DNA from: an uncultured Azospirillum sp.
Lineage (GTDB): Bacteria > Pseudomonadota > Alphaproteobacteria > RF32 > CAG-239
Assembly: GCA_900539605.1 (NCBI GenBank)
Contig: UQCS01000001.1
Span: 1-64,000, forward strand
DNA: 64,000 bases
Direction of reading: 5' to 3'
The notes under the pieces are model-generated. The model was not told the origin of the DNA. It was given only the letters and a program-made list of their open reading frames with translations, and made no database searches. The translations under genes and the position numbers were made by a program. Positions 27,068 to 37,098 of this stretch are shown here, piece after piece (position 1 is the first letter of the stretch; every line of letters begins with the position of its first letter).

Positions 27068-27493
27068 TTAAAAATTCAGTTGCCGAACGGCTTCGGGATA
27101 AAGCCGCGTTTCCGGCGCCAGCATCACCCATCGGGCGGCGGGATCTTCCGTACCCGGCTCAATAAAAGGCAGGCCTGTCGGGGAATACAGTTTTTCGTCA
27201 GCAAGAAAGGCTTCGAAAACAAAAATGATTTCGTGACCGTTTTTTCCCTCGTAACAAAAAATATTTTCTGCCACACCGAGCCGACGTCCGACTTTGATCT
27301 CAACACCGAACTCTTCGGCAAACTCACGTTGCAACGTTTGTTCGGCTGTTTCCCCAAATTCGATTCCGCCGCCGGGCAAGCGGAAAAATTCTTCGTTTTT
27401 CACATGGTCAATTCCCCGGACAGCCAGGACTTTCCCTTCGTAACGAACAACGGCAACCGCTAAAGACCGGATCTGGTTTGCGGTAAAGGGCAT
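27068..27493 (-). CDS. Nudix hydrolase
   Basis: 141 residues. The Nudix box is complete: GGGIEFGETAEQTLQREFAE followed by EFGV. Substrate cannot be told from the box; the small size and general form fit a nucleotide or nucleotide-sugar diphosphatase. It overlaps the end of mutS by one base and is probably co-transcribed. Confidence 0.9.
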   Translation of the reverse strand: MPFTANQIRSLAVAVVRYEGKVLAVRGIDHVKNEEFFRLPGGGIEFGETAEQTLQREFAEEFGVEIKVGRRLGVAENIFCYEGKNGHEIIFVFEAFLADEKLYSPTGLPFIEPGTEDPAARWVMLAPETRLYPEAVRQLNF

Positions 27494-30171
27494 TACATTT
27501 CTCCCAACAAGTCTTTTAGACGATAAAGCTCATCCAGTGCTTCCCGCGGTGTCAGATTATCGGGGCAAACTTCTGCCAGAGCTTTCTCAACCGGCGACGG
27601 CGCTTTGTGTTCTTCCTCTTTTTTCAGGTTGGCAAACAACGGCAGATCATCGGCCAGCACCTTAATATTTGTGTTCTTCTTGTCGTTTTCCAATGAGGCC
27701 AAAACCTGTTCGGCCCGTTTTAACACAACCGCCGGCAACCCGGCCAATTTAGCGACGTGGATACCGTAAGAACGGTCGGCAGCGCCGTCAATGACTTCAT
27801 GCAAAAAAATTACTTCATCATTAAACTCTTTAATCCGCATACAATGCAACGACATTTTATGCAGTTTGTCCACAAGAGAAGTCAGTTCATGATAATGGGT
27901 GGCAAAAAGCGCCCGGCAGCGATTGACCTCGTGCAGATGTTCCACCACCGCCCAGGCAATTGACAAACCGTCAAAGGTGGCGGTCCCGCGTCCAATTTCG
28001 TCCAAGATTACCAGCGAGCGTTCATCCGCCCGGTTTAAGATACTGGCGGTTTCCACCATTTCCACCATAAAAGTGGAACGCCCGCGCGCCAAATCGTCGG
28101 AAGCGCCGACACGGGAAAACAACTTTCCGACCACACCGATATGCGCGCTTTTAGCCGGAACATACGAACCGATCTGTGCCATTACCGCAATAATTGCATT
28201 CTGACGCAAAAAAGTCGACTTACCGGCCATGTTGGGACCGGTAATCAGCCAAATATTGCTGTTGTCTCCGCCCAAACGGCAATCGTTGCCGACAAAAGCC
28301 GCACCGTGTTCCCGGGACAGCGATGCCTCCACCACCGGATGACGTCCTTCGGCAATTTCAAAACAAAAAGAGTCGTCAACCACCGGACGGCAATAATTTT
28401 TTTCTGCAGCCAAATCGGCCAAAGCGGCACCGACGTCAAGTTCTGCCAACGCTTTGGCGGTACGGGATATGTCATCGGCAGCAATGCGGATCTCGGTGAC
28501 CAGCTTGTTAAACAGTTCCAGCTCGGTGGCAAGCGATTTTTCTCCGGCTCCGCGAATTTCATTTTCAACTTCGGTCAGTTCCACCGTCGTAAAACGCACC
28601 GCATTCAAAACCGACTGGCGATGAATAAAATCTTTGTTCTCCAGCATCTGAGTTGCAAACTTCACCGGAACTTCCACAAAATAGCCGATCAAATTGTTAT
28701 ACTTGATTTTCAAATTCGCAATTCCGGTCGCAGCGGCATATTTTTCCTGCAACTGCAATATTACCTGTTGGCTGTTGTTTTTCAGTCTTTTGATTTCATC
28801 CAGCGGCGGATAATAGCCTTCGCGAATAAAACCGCCGTCCCGCGACAACAGCGGCAGTTCGTCTTCCAGCGCTCGTTCCAGCTCGTCAACCAGATTTTCG
28901 TGATGCCCCAATCGCGACACAATTTTTTTAAGCGCTTCGGGGAGCGCACCGTCAAGATTACTCTTCGACTTGGCAGCCAGAATATTTTTCATTTTCGGCA
29001 CCGCTGCCAACGTAGCCTTGAGCGCTGCCAGATCGCGCGGACCGCCCCGTTCCAGGCTGAGGCGGGAAACCGCCCGTTCAATATCGGGACAGGACTTTAG
29101 CAGCAGGCGAAGATCCTGACGAACAAAATCTTCGTTCATAAAAAATTCCACCACATTCAAACGTTCGGTAATTTCGGCGGTATCAACCAGCGGGCTGGCA
29201 ATGCGTCCGGCCAGCATCCGCGCCCCGGCGCCGGTAACGGTACGATCAAGCACCGCCAGCAACGAACCGTTTTTATCACCGGAAGACGATTCCAGCAATT
29301 CCAGGCTGCGGCGAGTGGCCCCGTCGATTTCCATCACCTGCTGTTCATAGATTTTGACCGGCTTTTCCACCCGCGGCATTTGTCCCTTCTGAGTAGTTTC
29401 GACATAATCCATCAAGACGCCGGCAGCGGTGATTTCAGCGCGACTGAAACTGCCGAAAGCATCCAGGGTTTCTACCTTAAACAGTCGCAGCAGATTGCGG
29501 CGGGCGTTCTCGGCGTTAAAGCGCGCCTGCGGCAACACCGACAACTTTTTGCGGTATTCGTTAAAAAGTTCAAACAGCTTCGGCGATTGCAGATAATTAT
29601 CAGATATCAGGATTTCTACCGGATTCAGGCGTGACAGCAACCCGCTGACCACGACGGCTTCAGGTTTGTTCTTCAGCGAGACTTCTTCCAAAAAGAAATC
29701 TCCGGTCGACAAATCAAGCCACGAAACGCCCAGTATTTCGCCGGTTTTGGCCAAACTGAGCAAAAAATTGTTGCGGCGCGAATCGAGCAGATTATCTTCG
29801 GTCAGCGTACCGGCGGTAACCAGACGGATTACATCCCGGCGCACCACCGATTTGGCGCCGCGTTTTTTGGCCTCTTTGGGATCTTCCATCTGTTCGCAAA
29901 TCGCCACTTTGAAACCGTGTTTTATCAGCCGCGCCAAATAGGCTTCGTAAGCATGAAAGGGCACCCCGCACATCGGCACGTCTTCGCCTTCGAGTTTGCC
30001 GCGTTTGGTCAGGGCAATATCCAGCGCTTTGGAGGCCTCTACCGCATCGTCAAAAAACATTTCATAAAAATCGCCCATACGATAAAACAGGAGATAGCCC
30101 GGGTAGGCTTTTTTGGTCTCAAGGTACTGTGCCATCATCGGCGTCAAGACGGGTGTTTTTCCTTCTGTCAT
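27493..30171 (-). CDS. mutS: DNA mismatch repair protein MutS
   Basis: 892 residues. Mismatch-recognition domain with LFYRMGDFYEMFFDDAV (the Phe-x-Glu mismatch contact), connector and lever regions, and the ATPase with Walker A ITGPNMAGKSTFLRQ and the STFMVEM and DEIGRGTATFDGLSIAW motifs. The C-terminal tail contains the clamp/tetramer helix (NLTPREALDELYRLKDLL). Complete and unremarkable. Confidence 0.97.
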   Translation of the reverse strand: MTEGKTPVLTPMMAQYLETKKAYPGYLLFYRMGDFYEMFFDDAVEASKALDIALTKRGKLEGEDVPMCGVPFHAYEAYLARLIKHGFKVAICEQMEDPKEAKKRGAKSVVRRDVIRLVTAGTLTEDNLLDSRRNNFLLSLAKTGEILGVSWLDLSTGDFFLEEVSLKNKPEAVVVSGLLSRLNPVEILISDNYLQSPKLFELFNEYRKKLSVLPQARFNAENARRNLLRLFKVETLDAFGSFSRAEITAAGVLMDYVETTQKGQMPRVEKPVKIYEQQVMEIDGATRRSLELLESSSGDKNGSLLAVLDRTVTGAGARMLAGRIASPLVDTAEITERLNVVEFFMNEDFVRQDLRLLLKSCPDIERAVSRLSLERGGPRDLAALKATLAAVPKMKNILAAKSKSNLDGALPEALKKIVSRLGHHENLVDELERALEDELPLLSRDGGFIREGYYPPLDEIKRLKNNSQQVILQLQEKYAAATGIANLKIKYNNLIGYFVEVPVKFATQMLENKDFIHRQSVLNAVRFTTVELTEVENEIRGAGEKSLATELELFNKLVTEIRIAADDISRTAKALAELDVGAALADLAAEKNYCRPVVDDSFCFEIAEGRHPVVEASLSREHGAAFVGNDCRLGGDNSNIWLITGPNMAGKSTFLRQNAIIAVMAQIGSYVPAKSAHIGVVGKLFSRVGASDDLARGRSTFMVEMVETASILNRADERSLVILDEIGRGTATFDGLSIAWAVVEHLHEVNRCRALFATHYHELTSLVDKLHKMSLHCMRIKEFNDEVIFLHEVIDGAADRSYGIHVAKLAGLPAVVLKRAEQVLASLENDKKNTNIKVLADDLPLFANLKKEEEHKAPSPVEKALAEVCPDNLTPREALDELYRLKDLLGEM

Positions 30172-30276
30172 AGTCTGCTTTTACCATTCGATATTTAACA
30201 AATTTAAACGTATTGTATTATATATTACTATTATCAGTAGTCTATCTTTTTTTAACACACTTCAAGGATTATTACC

Positions 30277-31737
30277 ATGTTTCACAAGCGCCGGAGCAAG
30301 CTTTTCGAAATTGAAAAGGATACCAACTTCGCCAACCGCATTCTGGCGCTGTCGATGCCGCCGGCAATGGTATTTATCATGCTGGTGGCCCTGAAACTGC
30401 TGCCGGCAAGCATTGCAGTGATGGCCTATGCCTCAATTATCTTATTTAACATCGTGTGGCTGTTTCCGCTCACTTTTGAACTACAACAGATCCGCAAATA
30501 CATTTTTCGCCTCTCCAAAGAAGAAAACGTTGCCGATCAGGATTTTGACCTTACCGAAAGCGATACCCGGCAAATTGTAACCGCCGTTAACGAAATGCAC
30601 CGTTTTTGGACCGAAAAGGCCGAAAAACTGGAAGCACAGACAATATCCGACACCGCCGTCCTCGATACCCTGCCCGATCCGATTTTAATGATTGACCGTT
30701 CCGGCAACATTCTCGGTGCCAACATTTCCGCCCGCAATCTGCTCGGCGACAACATTACCGATTGCAAAGTGGAAACTATTTTCTCCTCCAACAATTTTAT
30801 CAATGCGGTCGGAAGAGTGCTGCGCTCGGAAAGCGAATCAGAAAACCTGATTTTTTACGTCGACCGCGGCAACAAAGCCGGCAATCAGGAAAACATGCAA
30901 AAACTGTATGCTCATATTAAACAGCTGCCGTGGATTTCCAAAGGACGCGCGGTTGCTGTGATTTCGCTGTATGATTTTGCCAAAGCCACCAAAATCGAAA
31001 AAATGCAGTCCGACTTTGTGGCCAACGCCAGTCATGAACTGCGTACGCCGCTGTCGGTTATTTCCGGCTTTATCGAAACCCTTCAGACCTCGGCCAGAGA
31101 CGATGAAAACGCCCGCGATACTTTTCTTAAAATCATGAGCGAGCAAGCCGCTTACATGTCAATGCTGATCGAAAACCTGCTCTCGCTTTCCAAAATCGAA
31201 ATGACACAAGACCAGGCGCCGGAAGAAAAAATCAGCCTTGCCCCGATTGCCGAAGACGTTACCAACGCCCTGATGCTGAAAGCACGCGCACGCAATGTCA
31301 AATTTGAATTGAACATTGCACCCGACCTGCCGGAAATAACTGCTGACTACGGGCAAATAAGGCAGTTGGTGCAAAACTTGTGCGACAACGCCATCAAATA
31401 CGGCGAAGAAAATACCGCCATCACCGTATCGGTCCACACTGCCGAAACCGTGCCGCCTTCCAAGAGCTATGAAGTCGCCGGCGGCAGGGCGGTCGTGATC
31501 GCCGTTCACAACTTCGGCGAAAAGATATCCGACCAGTATATCTCCCGTCTGACCGAACGATTTTACCGCATGCAGACCCATAAGAACAAAAATATTAAAG
31601 GCTCGGGCCTGGGACTGGCCATCGCCAAACACATCCTGATCCGCCACCGCGGGAATATGCGCGTAACATCCACAACCGCCGACGGAACCACCTTTGCGGT
31701 TTATCTGCCGGTGGAACAAAGCTGCCCCACCGTTTAA
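30277..31737 (+). CDS. phoR: Sensor histidine kinase, PhoR-like
   Basis: 486 residues. Two N-terminal membrane helices at about 28-46 and 48-70, a PAS domain (LDTLPDPILMIDRSGNILGAN), then HisKA with H-box FVANASHELRTPLSVISGFI and HATPase with N-box LCDNAIKYG and G-box GSGLGLAIAKH. Layout matches PhoR, the phosphate-starvation kinase. No PhoB or pst genes lie nearby, so the partner cannot be named; a PleC/other sensor role remains possible. Transcribed away from mutS. Confidence 0.8.
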   Translation: MFHKRRSKLFEIEKDTNFANRILALSMPPAMVFIMLVALKLLPASIAVMAYASIILFNIVWLFPLTFELQQIRKYIFRLSKEENVADQDFDLTESDTRQIVTAVNEMHRFWTEKAEKLEAQTISDTAVLDTLPDPILMIDRSGNILGANISARNLLGDNITDCKVETIFSSNNFINAVGRVLRSESESENLIFYVDRGNKAGNQENMQKLYAHIKQLPWISKGRAVAVISLYDFAKATKIEKMQSDFVANASHELRTPLSVISGFIETLQTSARDDENARDTFLKIMSEQAAYMSMLIENLLSLSKIEMTQDQAPEEKISLAPIAEDVTNALMLKARARNVKFELNIAPDLPEITADYGQIRQLVQNLCDNAIKYGEENTAITVSVHTAETVPPSKSYEVAGGRAVVIAVHNFGEKISDQYISRLTERFYRMQTHKNKNIKGSGLGLAIAKHILIRHRGNMRVTSTTADGTTFAVYLPVEQSCPTV

Positions 31738-31744
31738 CTTGGAC

Positions 31745-33490
31745 TCAGCCTTCTATTTCGGGCGAAGGATAAATAATCAGCGGCTGACCGGCGTCAACGT
31801 CGTCTTCCAGCTCCACTTTTTCTTCCACCAGCGGCAGCTTATAAAAGTGAATAAAGGTGACCGGTTTCATCTCGGTCGCTTTTTCGATTTTGCGCCGTAC
31901 CTGCACCCGGATATAGTCGAGAATTGCCGTTTCTCTATAGTGCAGTCCTGCCACTACATCGGGCAAAGCCTCCGAAACGTCTTCAACAATTTGATCACGC
32001 AGGGCGGCAAACGCATCAGGTTCCAAAATGTCTTTCGAAGATATTCGCAACGCAATCAATTCCCACTTTTCACCGAAAATAACACTGATAAACACACTGC
32101 CGTTATAGGCAATCTGCTTGCGCCGTTTAACCACCTCGGAATTGAGTGACACAATCTCCGTCCGGTCCACCGCCAGCGTATCGGTCGGAATAGTGCCGAC
32201 AATTTTGGCCTGGTCTCCTTTAAGTTGCAGTACATCGCCGTTTTCCATGCTCATGACTTGCTTAATGCCGCATTCGGTCGCAAAACGCTTATGTTCGCGA
32301 ATAAACTTCTTGTCACCGTGAACGGGCAGCACCAGCCGCGGTTTCAGAATCTGATACATTTTGCAAATTTCTTCTTTGCTGCCATGGCCGGAGGTATGAA
32401 CCAGTTCATCGCGGTCGGTAATCACATTGACCCCCTGAGCAATCAGTTTTTCCTGCATTTCACTGATTTTTTCTTCGTTGCCGGGAATAATTTTGGACGA
32501 GAAAATCACCGTATCCCCTTTGCCTAATTTAACGTAGCGACTCTGGTTGTTGACAATTGAAGTCAGGGCGGAACGATAATTGGCCTGTGATCCGGTACAG
32601 ATATAAAGCGCATTGTCCGAAGGAATGTCAACCGCCTCTTTAATATCGTAGCAACGCGGCATCTCCTTGAAGTATCCGATTTCTTTGGCTACTTTCATAT
32701 TGTTAAGCAAACTACGACCAATCAAAATCGGCGTCCGTCCGGCGGCATCTGCAGCCAAAATGAGACTTTCCAAACGGGTCAGGTTAGAGGCAAAACAAGT
32801 CGCCACAACTGTTTTTTTCAAACCCGGAATCAATTTCATCAGGCATTGCCGCACCTCAAATTCACTCGGCAAAGCGGTTTCGACTTCAATGTTGGTCGAA
32901 TCGCAGACAAACATATCCACGCCGTGCTTTCCGGCATTTTCCAAACTTTCATAATCAGTTTGCAGAATTTTCAACGCGCTGTCATCAAAACGCCAGTCGG
33001 TCGCATGGACCACCGTTTTATCGGCGGCCTTAATCACCAACGCCGCCGTCTCGGGCACCGAATGGACCACCGGTACAAATTCAACCGAAAAATTTGCCGT
33101 TTTTATTGTCTGATGTCCCGCCATCGGATTAAGCGGCACCTGTCCGTCCAGTTTGCACTCCCGCAGACGGTTGCGAATCAGTCCCAACGCAAACTCGCTG
33201 CCGTAAACCGGGCATTTCAGCAGCGGCCATACCTGAGCCACCGCACCGAAATGGTCTTCGTGAGCGTGGGTAATAAAAATTCCTTCAAAATCCTCAGCAT
33301 AGTTGGCAAAGAACGAAGCATCGGCAAAACAAAGATCCATTCCGGGATAGTTATCGTTCAAAAAACCGTAACCGGCATCCACCATAATGAACTTGCCGTT
33401 GTGGGCATATATATACATATTCATGCCGATTTCGTCGGCACCGCCGAGGGTTATAAAATACAGTCCCTCTTTTTCAAATTTATTAATCAT
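31745..33490 (-). CDS. rnj: Ribonuclease J
   Basis: Beta-CASP metallo-beta-lactamase ribonuclease used for mRNA decay and rRNA maturation. 581 residues from the Met at 33490 (MINKFEKEGLYFITLGG), which overlaps the birA stop; the upstream in-frame Mets lack support. Zinc motif ITHAHEDHFGAV near residue 73, and later HSVPETAALVI, VHATDWRFDD and the beta-CASP HTSGHGSKEE and LVLPVHGDKKF. Placement after nuoN-birA is typical for alphaproteobacteria. Confidence 0.95.
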   Translation of the reverse strand: MINKFEKEGLYFITLGGADEIGMNMYIYAHNGKFIMVDAGYGFLNDNYPGMDLCFADASFFANYAEDFEGIFITHAHEDHFGAVAQVWPLLKCPVYGSEFALGLIRNRLRECKLDGQVPLNPMAGHQTIKTANFSVEFVPVVHSVPETAALVIKAADKTVVHATDWRFDDSALKILQTDYESLENAGKHGVDMFVCDSTNIEVETALPSEFEVRQCLMKLIPGLKKTVVATCFASNLTRLESLILAADAAGRTPILIGRSLLNNMKVAKEIGYFKEMPRCYDIKEAVDIPSDNALYICTGSQANYRSALTSIVNNQSRYVKLGKGDTVIFSSKIIPGNEEKISEMQEKLIAQGVNVITDRDELVHTSGHGSKEEICKMYQILKPRLVLPVHGDKKFIREHKRFATECGIKQVMSMENGDVLQLKGDQAKIVGTIPTDTLAVDRTEIVSLNSEVVKRRKQIAYNGSVFISVIFGEKWELIALRISSKDILEPDAFAALRDQIVEDVSEALPDVVAGLHYRETAILDYIRVQVRRKIEKATEMKPVTFIHFYKLPLVEEKVELEDDVDAGQPLIIYPSPEIEG

Positions 33491-34208
33491 TTTCTCTTTT
33501 TCTTTCATCTTCAAAAAATACATCTCCGGCACTGATAACTTCCCGGCCGGCGGGCGTTTGCAAAATCAGCATCCCCTGATCGTCAAGACCGGTAAAAATG
33601 CCGCTTTTTTCTTCTTTGGCGGTACGTACGCAAATTCGGTCGCCGATCCCTTTGGCATAAGACTGCCATAATGCGGCAACCGCTTCGGTTCCTTTTTGTG
33701 TCCATAAGGCGTACAATCCGTCAAAGCAGTTAAGATATTTCTCCATAAATGTCCGGCGATCGGTAACTATTCCGGCCTGCAGCAGGCTGGTCACCCGGTA
33801 AAGGGTTCCGTTCTCCGGTGCGGCTTTCAAATTGACGCCGATCCCGATAATCATATAATCACCGACACCTTTTTCTAACAGAATACCTGATATTTTAGCA
33901 CCGGTTAACAAGACATCGTTGGGCCATTTAAGAACGACATCGGCCGCCGGATCAAGTTCTTTTACCGCCTGCAAAAGCGCCAACCCGGAAATGAGTACCA
34001 AAGCGCCGCAGTTTGCCAGATCAAAAGGCAGTGCCATCGATAAAAATAAATTGCCTTCCAAACTCTGCCAGTTGCGCCCGCGGCGCCCGCGACCGGCAGT
34101 CTGTCTTTCAGCCGTAACCGCCAAACAGCACCCGGCAGCCGCGGCAGACAAACGTATTGCTTCGTCGTTGGTGCTTTCCAGCTCGTCATATTCAAAACAT
34201 TGCCACAT
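33483..34208 (-). CDS. birA: Biotin--[acetyl-CoA-carboxylase] ligase
   Basis: 241 residues, group I (no N-terminal HTH repressor domain). Catalytic loop GRGRRGRNWQSLEGNLFLSM, then VVLKWPNDVLLTGAKISGIL and the IGIGVNLKAAP motif. It attaches biotin to acetyl-CoA carboxylase. Between nuoN (16-base gap) and rnj (8-base overlap). Confidence 0.93.
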   Translation of the reverse strand: MWQCFEYDELESTNDEAIRLSAAAAGCCLAVTAERQTAGRGRRGRNWQSLEGNLFLSMALPFDLANCGALVLISGLALLQAVKELDPAADVVLKWPNDVLLTGAKISGILLEKGVGDYMIIGIGVNLKAAPENGTLYRVTSLLQAGIVTDRRTFMEKYLNCFDGLYALWTQKGTEAVAALWQSYAKGIGDRICVRTAKEEKSGIFTGLDDQGMLILQTPAGREVISAGDVFFEDERKREND

Positions 34209-34224
34209 CTCCGGGGCTCCTCAA

Positions 34225-35643
34225 TTACAAAATTGCCACCAGCATCATTTCAACATCGTGCATCAGATATTTGGGATTTAACACAGTGATTGCGATCAGC
34301 AGTATATTAACCGCCAAGTATATATACACCCCTTTGTCGACTCTGTCAAAGCTAATGTTGCGCGGCTCAAAATAGATAACGGTGATGATTTTGAGATAGG
34401 CATAGACCAAAATCAGCATCGAAAACGCAATCACTGCCATCAAACCATAGCTGCCTCCGGTCACCAGAGCATTGATTACCGACAGTTTGCCTAAAAAACC
34501 CAAAAGCGGCGGCGTGCCGATCAGAGAAATCATATACACCAGCAACGCGGCGGCCACAAACGGCCGCTGAGTCGAAAGTCCGCGGATTTCGCTCAATTCC
34601 CGCAAATATTCTCCCTTGCTGCGACAACCGAAAAACACCGTATACACACCAAAAATCGCCATGATATATACCAACAGATAGATAAAAGCGCCGAGCAGGC
34701 TCTGATCATTGACATCCGCCGCCGCAATAATCAGAACACCGGTATAATAAAGACTGGCATAGGCAAAGATACGACGCAGGTTATCTTCGCTGTTAGCACC
34801 GATCGCACCGATAAAGACCGACAATACGCCAAACACCAGCAATGCCGGCATAAACCAGTCATAAAGGGGATAAAAAACGTTGACAATCAAATTGATCAGG
34901 CAGGCAAAATAAGCAAACACCGGTACTACCGTCAAATAGCCGCCCACCGGCAAAATAGCGCCTGAGACCACTTCGGCAAACCAAAAATGAAACGGCGCCA
35001 CCCCCAGCGCAAACAAGAAAAATATCATTATCAGCACAAACGAAACTTCAATCTGCCATCCCGGAGAAGGCGTTTGGTTCAGAAAATCTTCCAACCCGGC
35101 ATAATCGACCATACCCGCATAATGCTGCAATGCGGTGACGCCGGCGGCCAGAGCGGCCGAAAACAGAAAGGCAAACAGCAGATAACGGCGAAAGCGCGGA
35201 TAAAACTGTTCTTCGGCATCAATTTTCAACAGAGGATAATTGAGTAGTTGACAAGGAATTAAGGCCGCGGCCAGCACCCACAGAGAACGGGCGGAAATGG
35301 CCAGCGAAAAGCAGAGCAGATAGAACAATATCAAAAAGTAAAAAGCAAAGCTGGAGATGTTACGGCTTTGAAAACGTTTCAGCGACAACGAGCTCCACCA
35401 CAAGGTGAAAATGCAGATAATCACTTTAAACAAGGTTGTATAATTATTGTTGCTGAAATATGTGCCGGCGTTTTGATTATAAAAAACCGCTGTCAGTATC
35501 ATTGTTACGACAATTGTCCATTTGGCCATCGTAAAAAAGGTTCTCGGCGTGTTGCCGCGGCGCAACCCGCGTACCGCCAAGCTCAAGATCATTCCGAGGA
35601 TTAAAACAACTTCCGGCAACAAAGCAATATAATTAACCAGCAT
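34225..35643 (-). CDS. nuoN: NADH-quinone oxidoreductase subunit N, divergent
   Basis: 472 residues, about 14 membrane helices, antiporter-like complex I subunit. Family landmarks such as FALGVAPFHFWFAEV and the TM12 region LGFLGKLSVI are in place. By eye, against E. coli NuoN, the TM5 Glu is Ala (about residue 126) and the TM7 and TM8 lysines are Ala (about 212) and a non-charged residue; only the TM12 Lys (about 386) remains. The gene order nuoL-nuoM-nuoN-birA confirms identity despite divergence. No other nuo gene is in the window. Confidence 0.85.
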   Translation of the reverse strand: MLVNYIALLPEVVLILGMILSLAVRGLRRGNTPRTFFTMAKWTIVVTMILTAVFYNQNAGTYFSNNNYTTLFKVIICIFTLWWSSLSLKRFQSRNISSFAFYFLILFYLLCFSLAISARSLWVLAAALIPCQLLNYPLLKIDAEEQFYPRFRRYLLFAFLFSAALAAGVTALQHYAGMVDYAGLEDFLNQTPSPGWQIEVSFVLIMIFFLFALGVAPFHFWFAEVVSGAILPVGGYLTVVPVFAYFACLINLIVNVFYPLYDWFMPALLVFGVLSVFIGAIGANSEDNLRRIFAYASLYYTGVLIIAAADVNDQSLLGAFIYLLVYIMAIFGVYTVFFGCRSKGEYLRELSEIRGLSTQRPFVAAALLVYMISLIGTPPLLGFLGKLSVINALVTGGSYGLMAVIAFSMLILVYAYLKIITVIYFEPRNISFDRVDKGVYIYLAVNILLIAITVLNPKYLMHDVEMMLVAIL

Positions 35644-35652
35644 ATTTTTCTC

Positions 35653-37095
35653 CTAACCGATAAACCACAACGGATTGACGAATGACAAAATCAACAGCGC
35701 CGCCGTCAACAGCATTACCGCAAAAATCCGCGGCGAAATATCAGCCGCCGTGCATTCGCCGTTCAAAACCGGCAAGGCTTCTTCGGTGTCGGGCGGATAC
35801 TTAAGATAAAACAACTGTTGCAGCAAACTGACCGAACTTAAGATAATCGCCAACAAAATACAAACAGCCATTTGGATATTAAATTTCAACAATCCGGCAA
35901 AAATTACCATATTATTTAAAAACATTGATGACAACGGCATACCGATGGCGGCCAAAATCAAAAAAGAGAACACCCACGACGTACGGCGAATGTTGCATAA
36001 AATGCCGCATTCGCTGATCTCGTTGCATTGACGTTCGTTATCAATATGGGCAACCATCACTTCCAGCGCTGCCATAATGATCAGATAAGAAAAGAGCGAA
36101 AAGCCAATATTCATCAACAGGGCATCAGTCGGCAATAAGGCCCCCAGCAGATACATAATGTAATAAACCGTCATGTAGGCAAATATTTTGTATTGGATAT
36201 CACGCTTGGCAAACCCGATCAGCGCAATCATCAGCATGGTTACGATACTGATGACTTCCAAAACCAGCAGGTAGGGATCCAGCGCTTCCGGCGCATTAAC
36301 CGGAAAAAAGCGTACCAGACCGTAAACACCGCTCAATGGAATAAGGTTGGCAATGATAAAGACCAGCGGGTTGGAGATGTTGACGTTTACCGAAGCGATC
36401 CAATAATGAAACGGCCAAACCGGAATCCGCGACAAAAAAGCAATAAAAATGGAACCCCACACCAACACTTCCCATCGTTGTCCCAAAACAATCCGGCTGA
36501 CTTCACGGATACTGACGTTCTGATAATTGTATAAAACCACCAGCGCAATAAACAAAAATACCGCACCCAGCAGATTATAGAGAAAAAACCGATACAGCAC
36601 CGGCTGTTTTTTGATATCGCCGAATATCCCGATCAACATGAACAACGGCAACAGCATTGCCTCAAAAAAGATATAAAAAGAAAAGAAATCGGATGCCAGA
36701 AAATAACCGCTGATCATGCTGAGAAACATCAGCGAAAAGACGATCAAAGCCTTTTGACGGTAGGTATTGTGACGAACCCCGATCATACCCAGCAAAACCG
36801 CCAAATGAACGGCGGCGATCAGCATCAGGGAAAAAATATCTATGCCAAAGACCAACTCAATTTTCGGATTTTCGAGCCAGTTAAATTTTTCCACCACCTG
36901 CCAGCCGTCTTTGCTGACGTCAACCTGCAATGCAGTACGCCACAAGACCACCAGATTGGAAAGAACGGTAAAGATACCGACCGCGAGAGCATTTCCCGCC
37001 GTTTTACGGGCGCCCTCGCGCGAAAGCGAAGCAAACAGCGCACCCAACAACGGCACCATAATGACGGCATTTACCAGTGAACTCAGATTTTCCAT
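35653..37095 (-). CDS. nuoM: NADH-quinone oxidoreductase subunit M, divergent
   Basis: 480 residues, multi-pass membrane protein. FYIFFEAMLLPLFMLIGIFG keeps the TM5 Glu (about 145). The TM7 Lys is Arg (SRIPVWPFHYWI, about 223), the TM8 Lys is Leu (about 254) and the TM12 Glu appears to be Asn (MFLNNMVIF, about 394). It lies four bases after nuoL and ten before nuoN. The fold and length are normal, so it is not a pseudogene, but proton translocation by the standard route looks doubtful. Confidence 0.86.
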   Translation of the reverse strand: MENLSSLVNAVIMVPLLGALFASLSREGARKTAGNALAVGIFTVLSNLVVLWRTALQVDVSKDGWQVVEKFNWLENPKIELVFGIDIFSLMLIAAVHLAVLLGMIGVRHNTYRQKALIVFSLMFLSMISGYFLASDFFSFYIFFEAMLLPLFMLIGIFGDIKKQPVLYRFFLYNLLGAVFLFIALVVLYNYQNVSIREVSRIVLGQRWEVLVWGSIFIAFLSRIPVWPFHYWIASVNVNISNPLVFIIANLIPLSGVYGLVRFFPVNAPEALDPYLLVLEVISIVTMLMIALIGFAKRDIQYKIFAYMTVYYIMYLLGALLPTDALLMNIGFSLFSYLIIMAALEVMVAHIDNERQCNEISECGILCNIRRTSWVFSFLILAAIGMPLSSMFLNNMVIFAGLLKFNIQMAVCILLAIILSSVSLLQQLFYLKYPPDTEEALPVLNGECTAADISPRIFAVMLLTAALLILSFVNPLWFIG

Positions 37096-37098
37096 TTG

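Noticed and set aside
28141..29100. 319-codon plus-strand frame opposite mutS
   Set aside because: Low-complexity shadow of mutS with no start signal.
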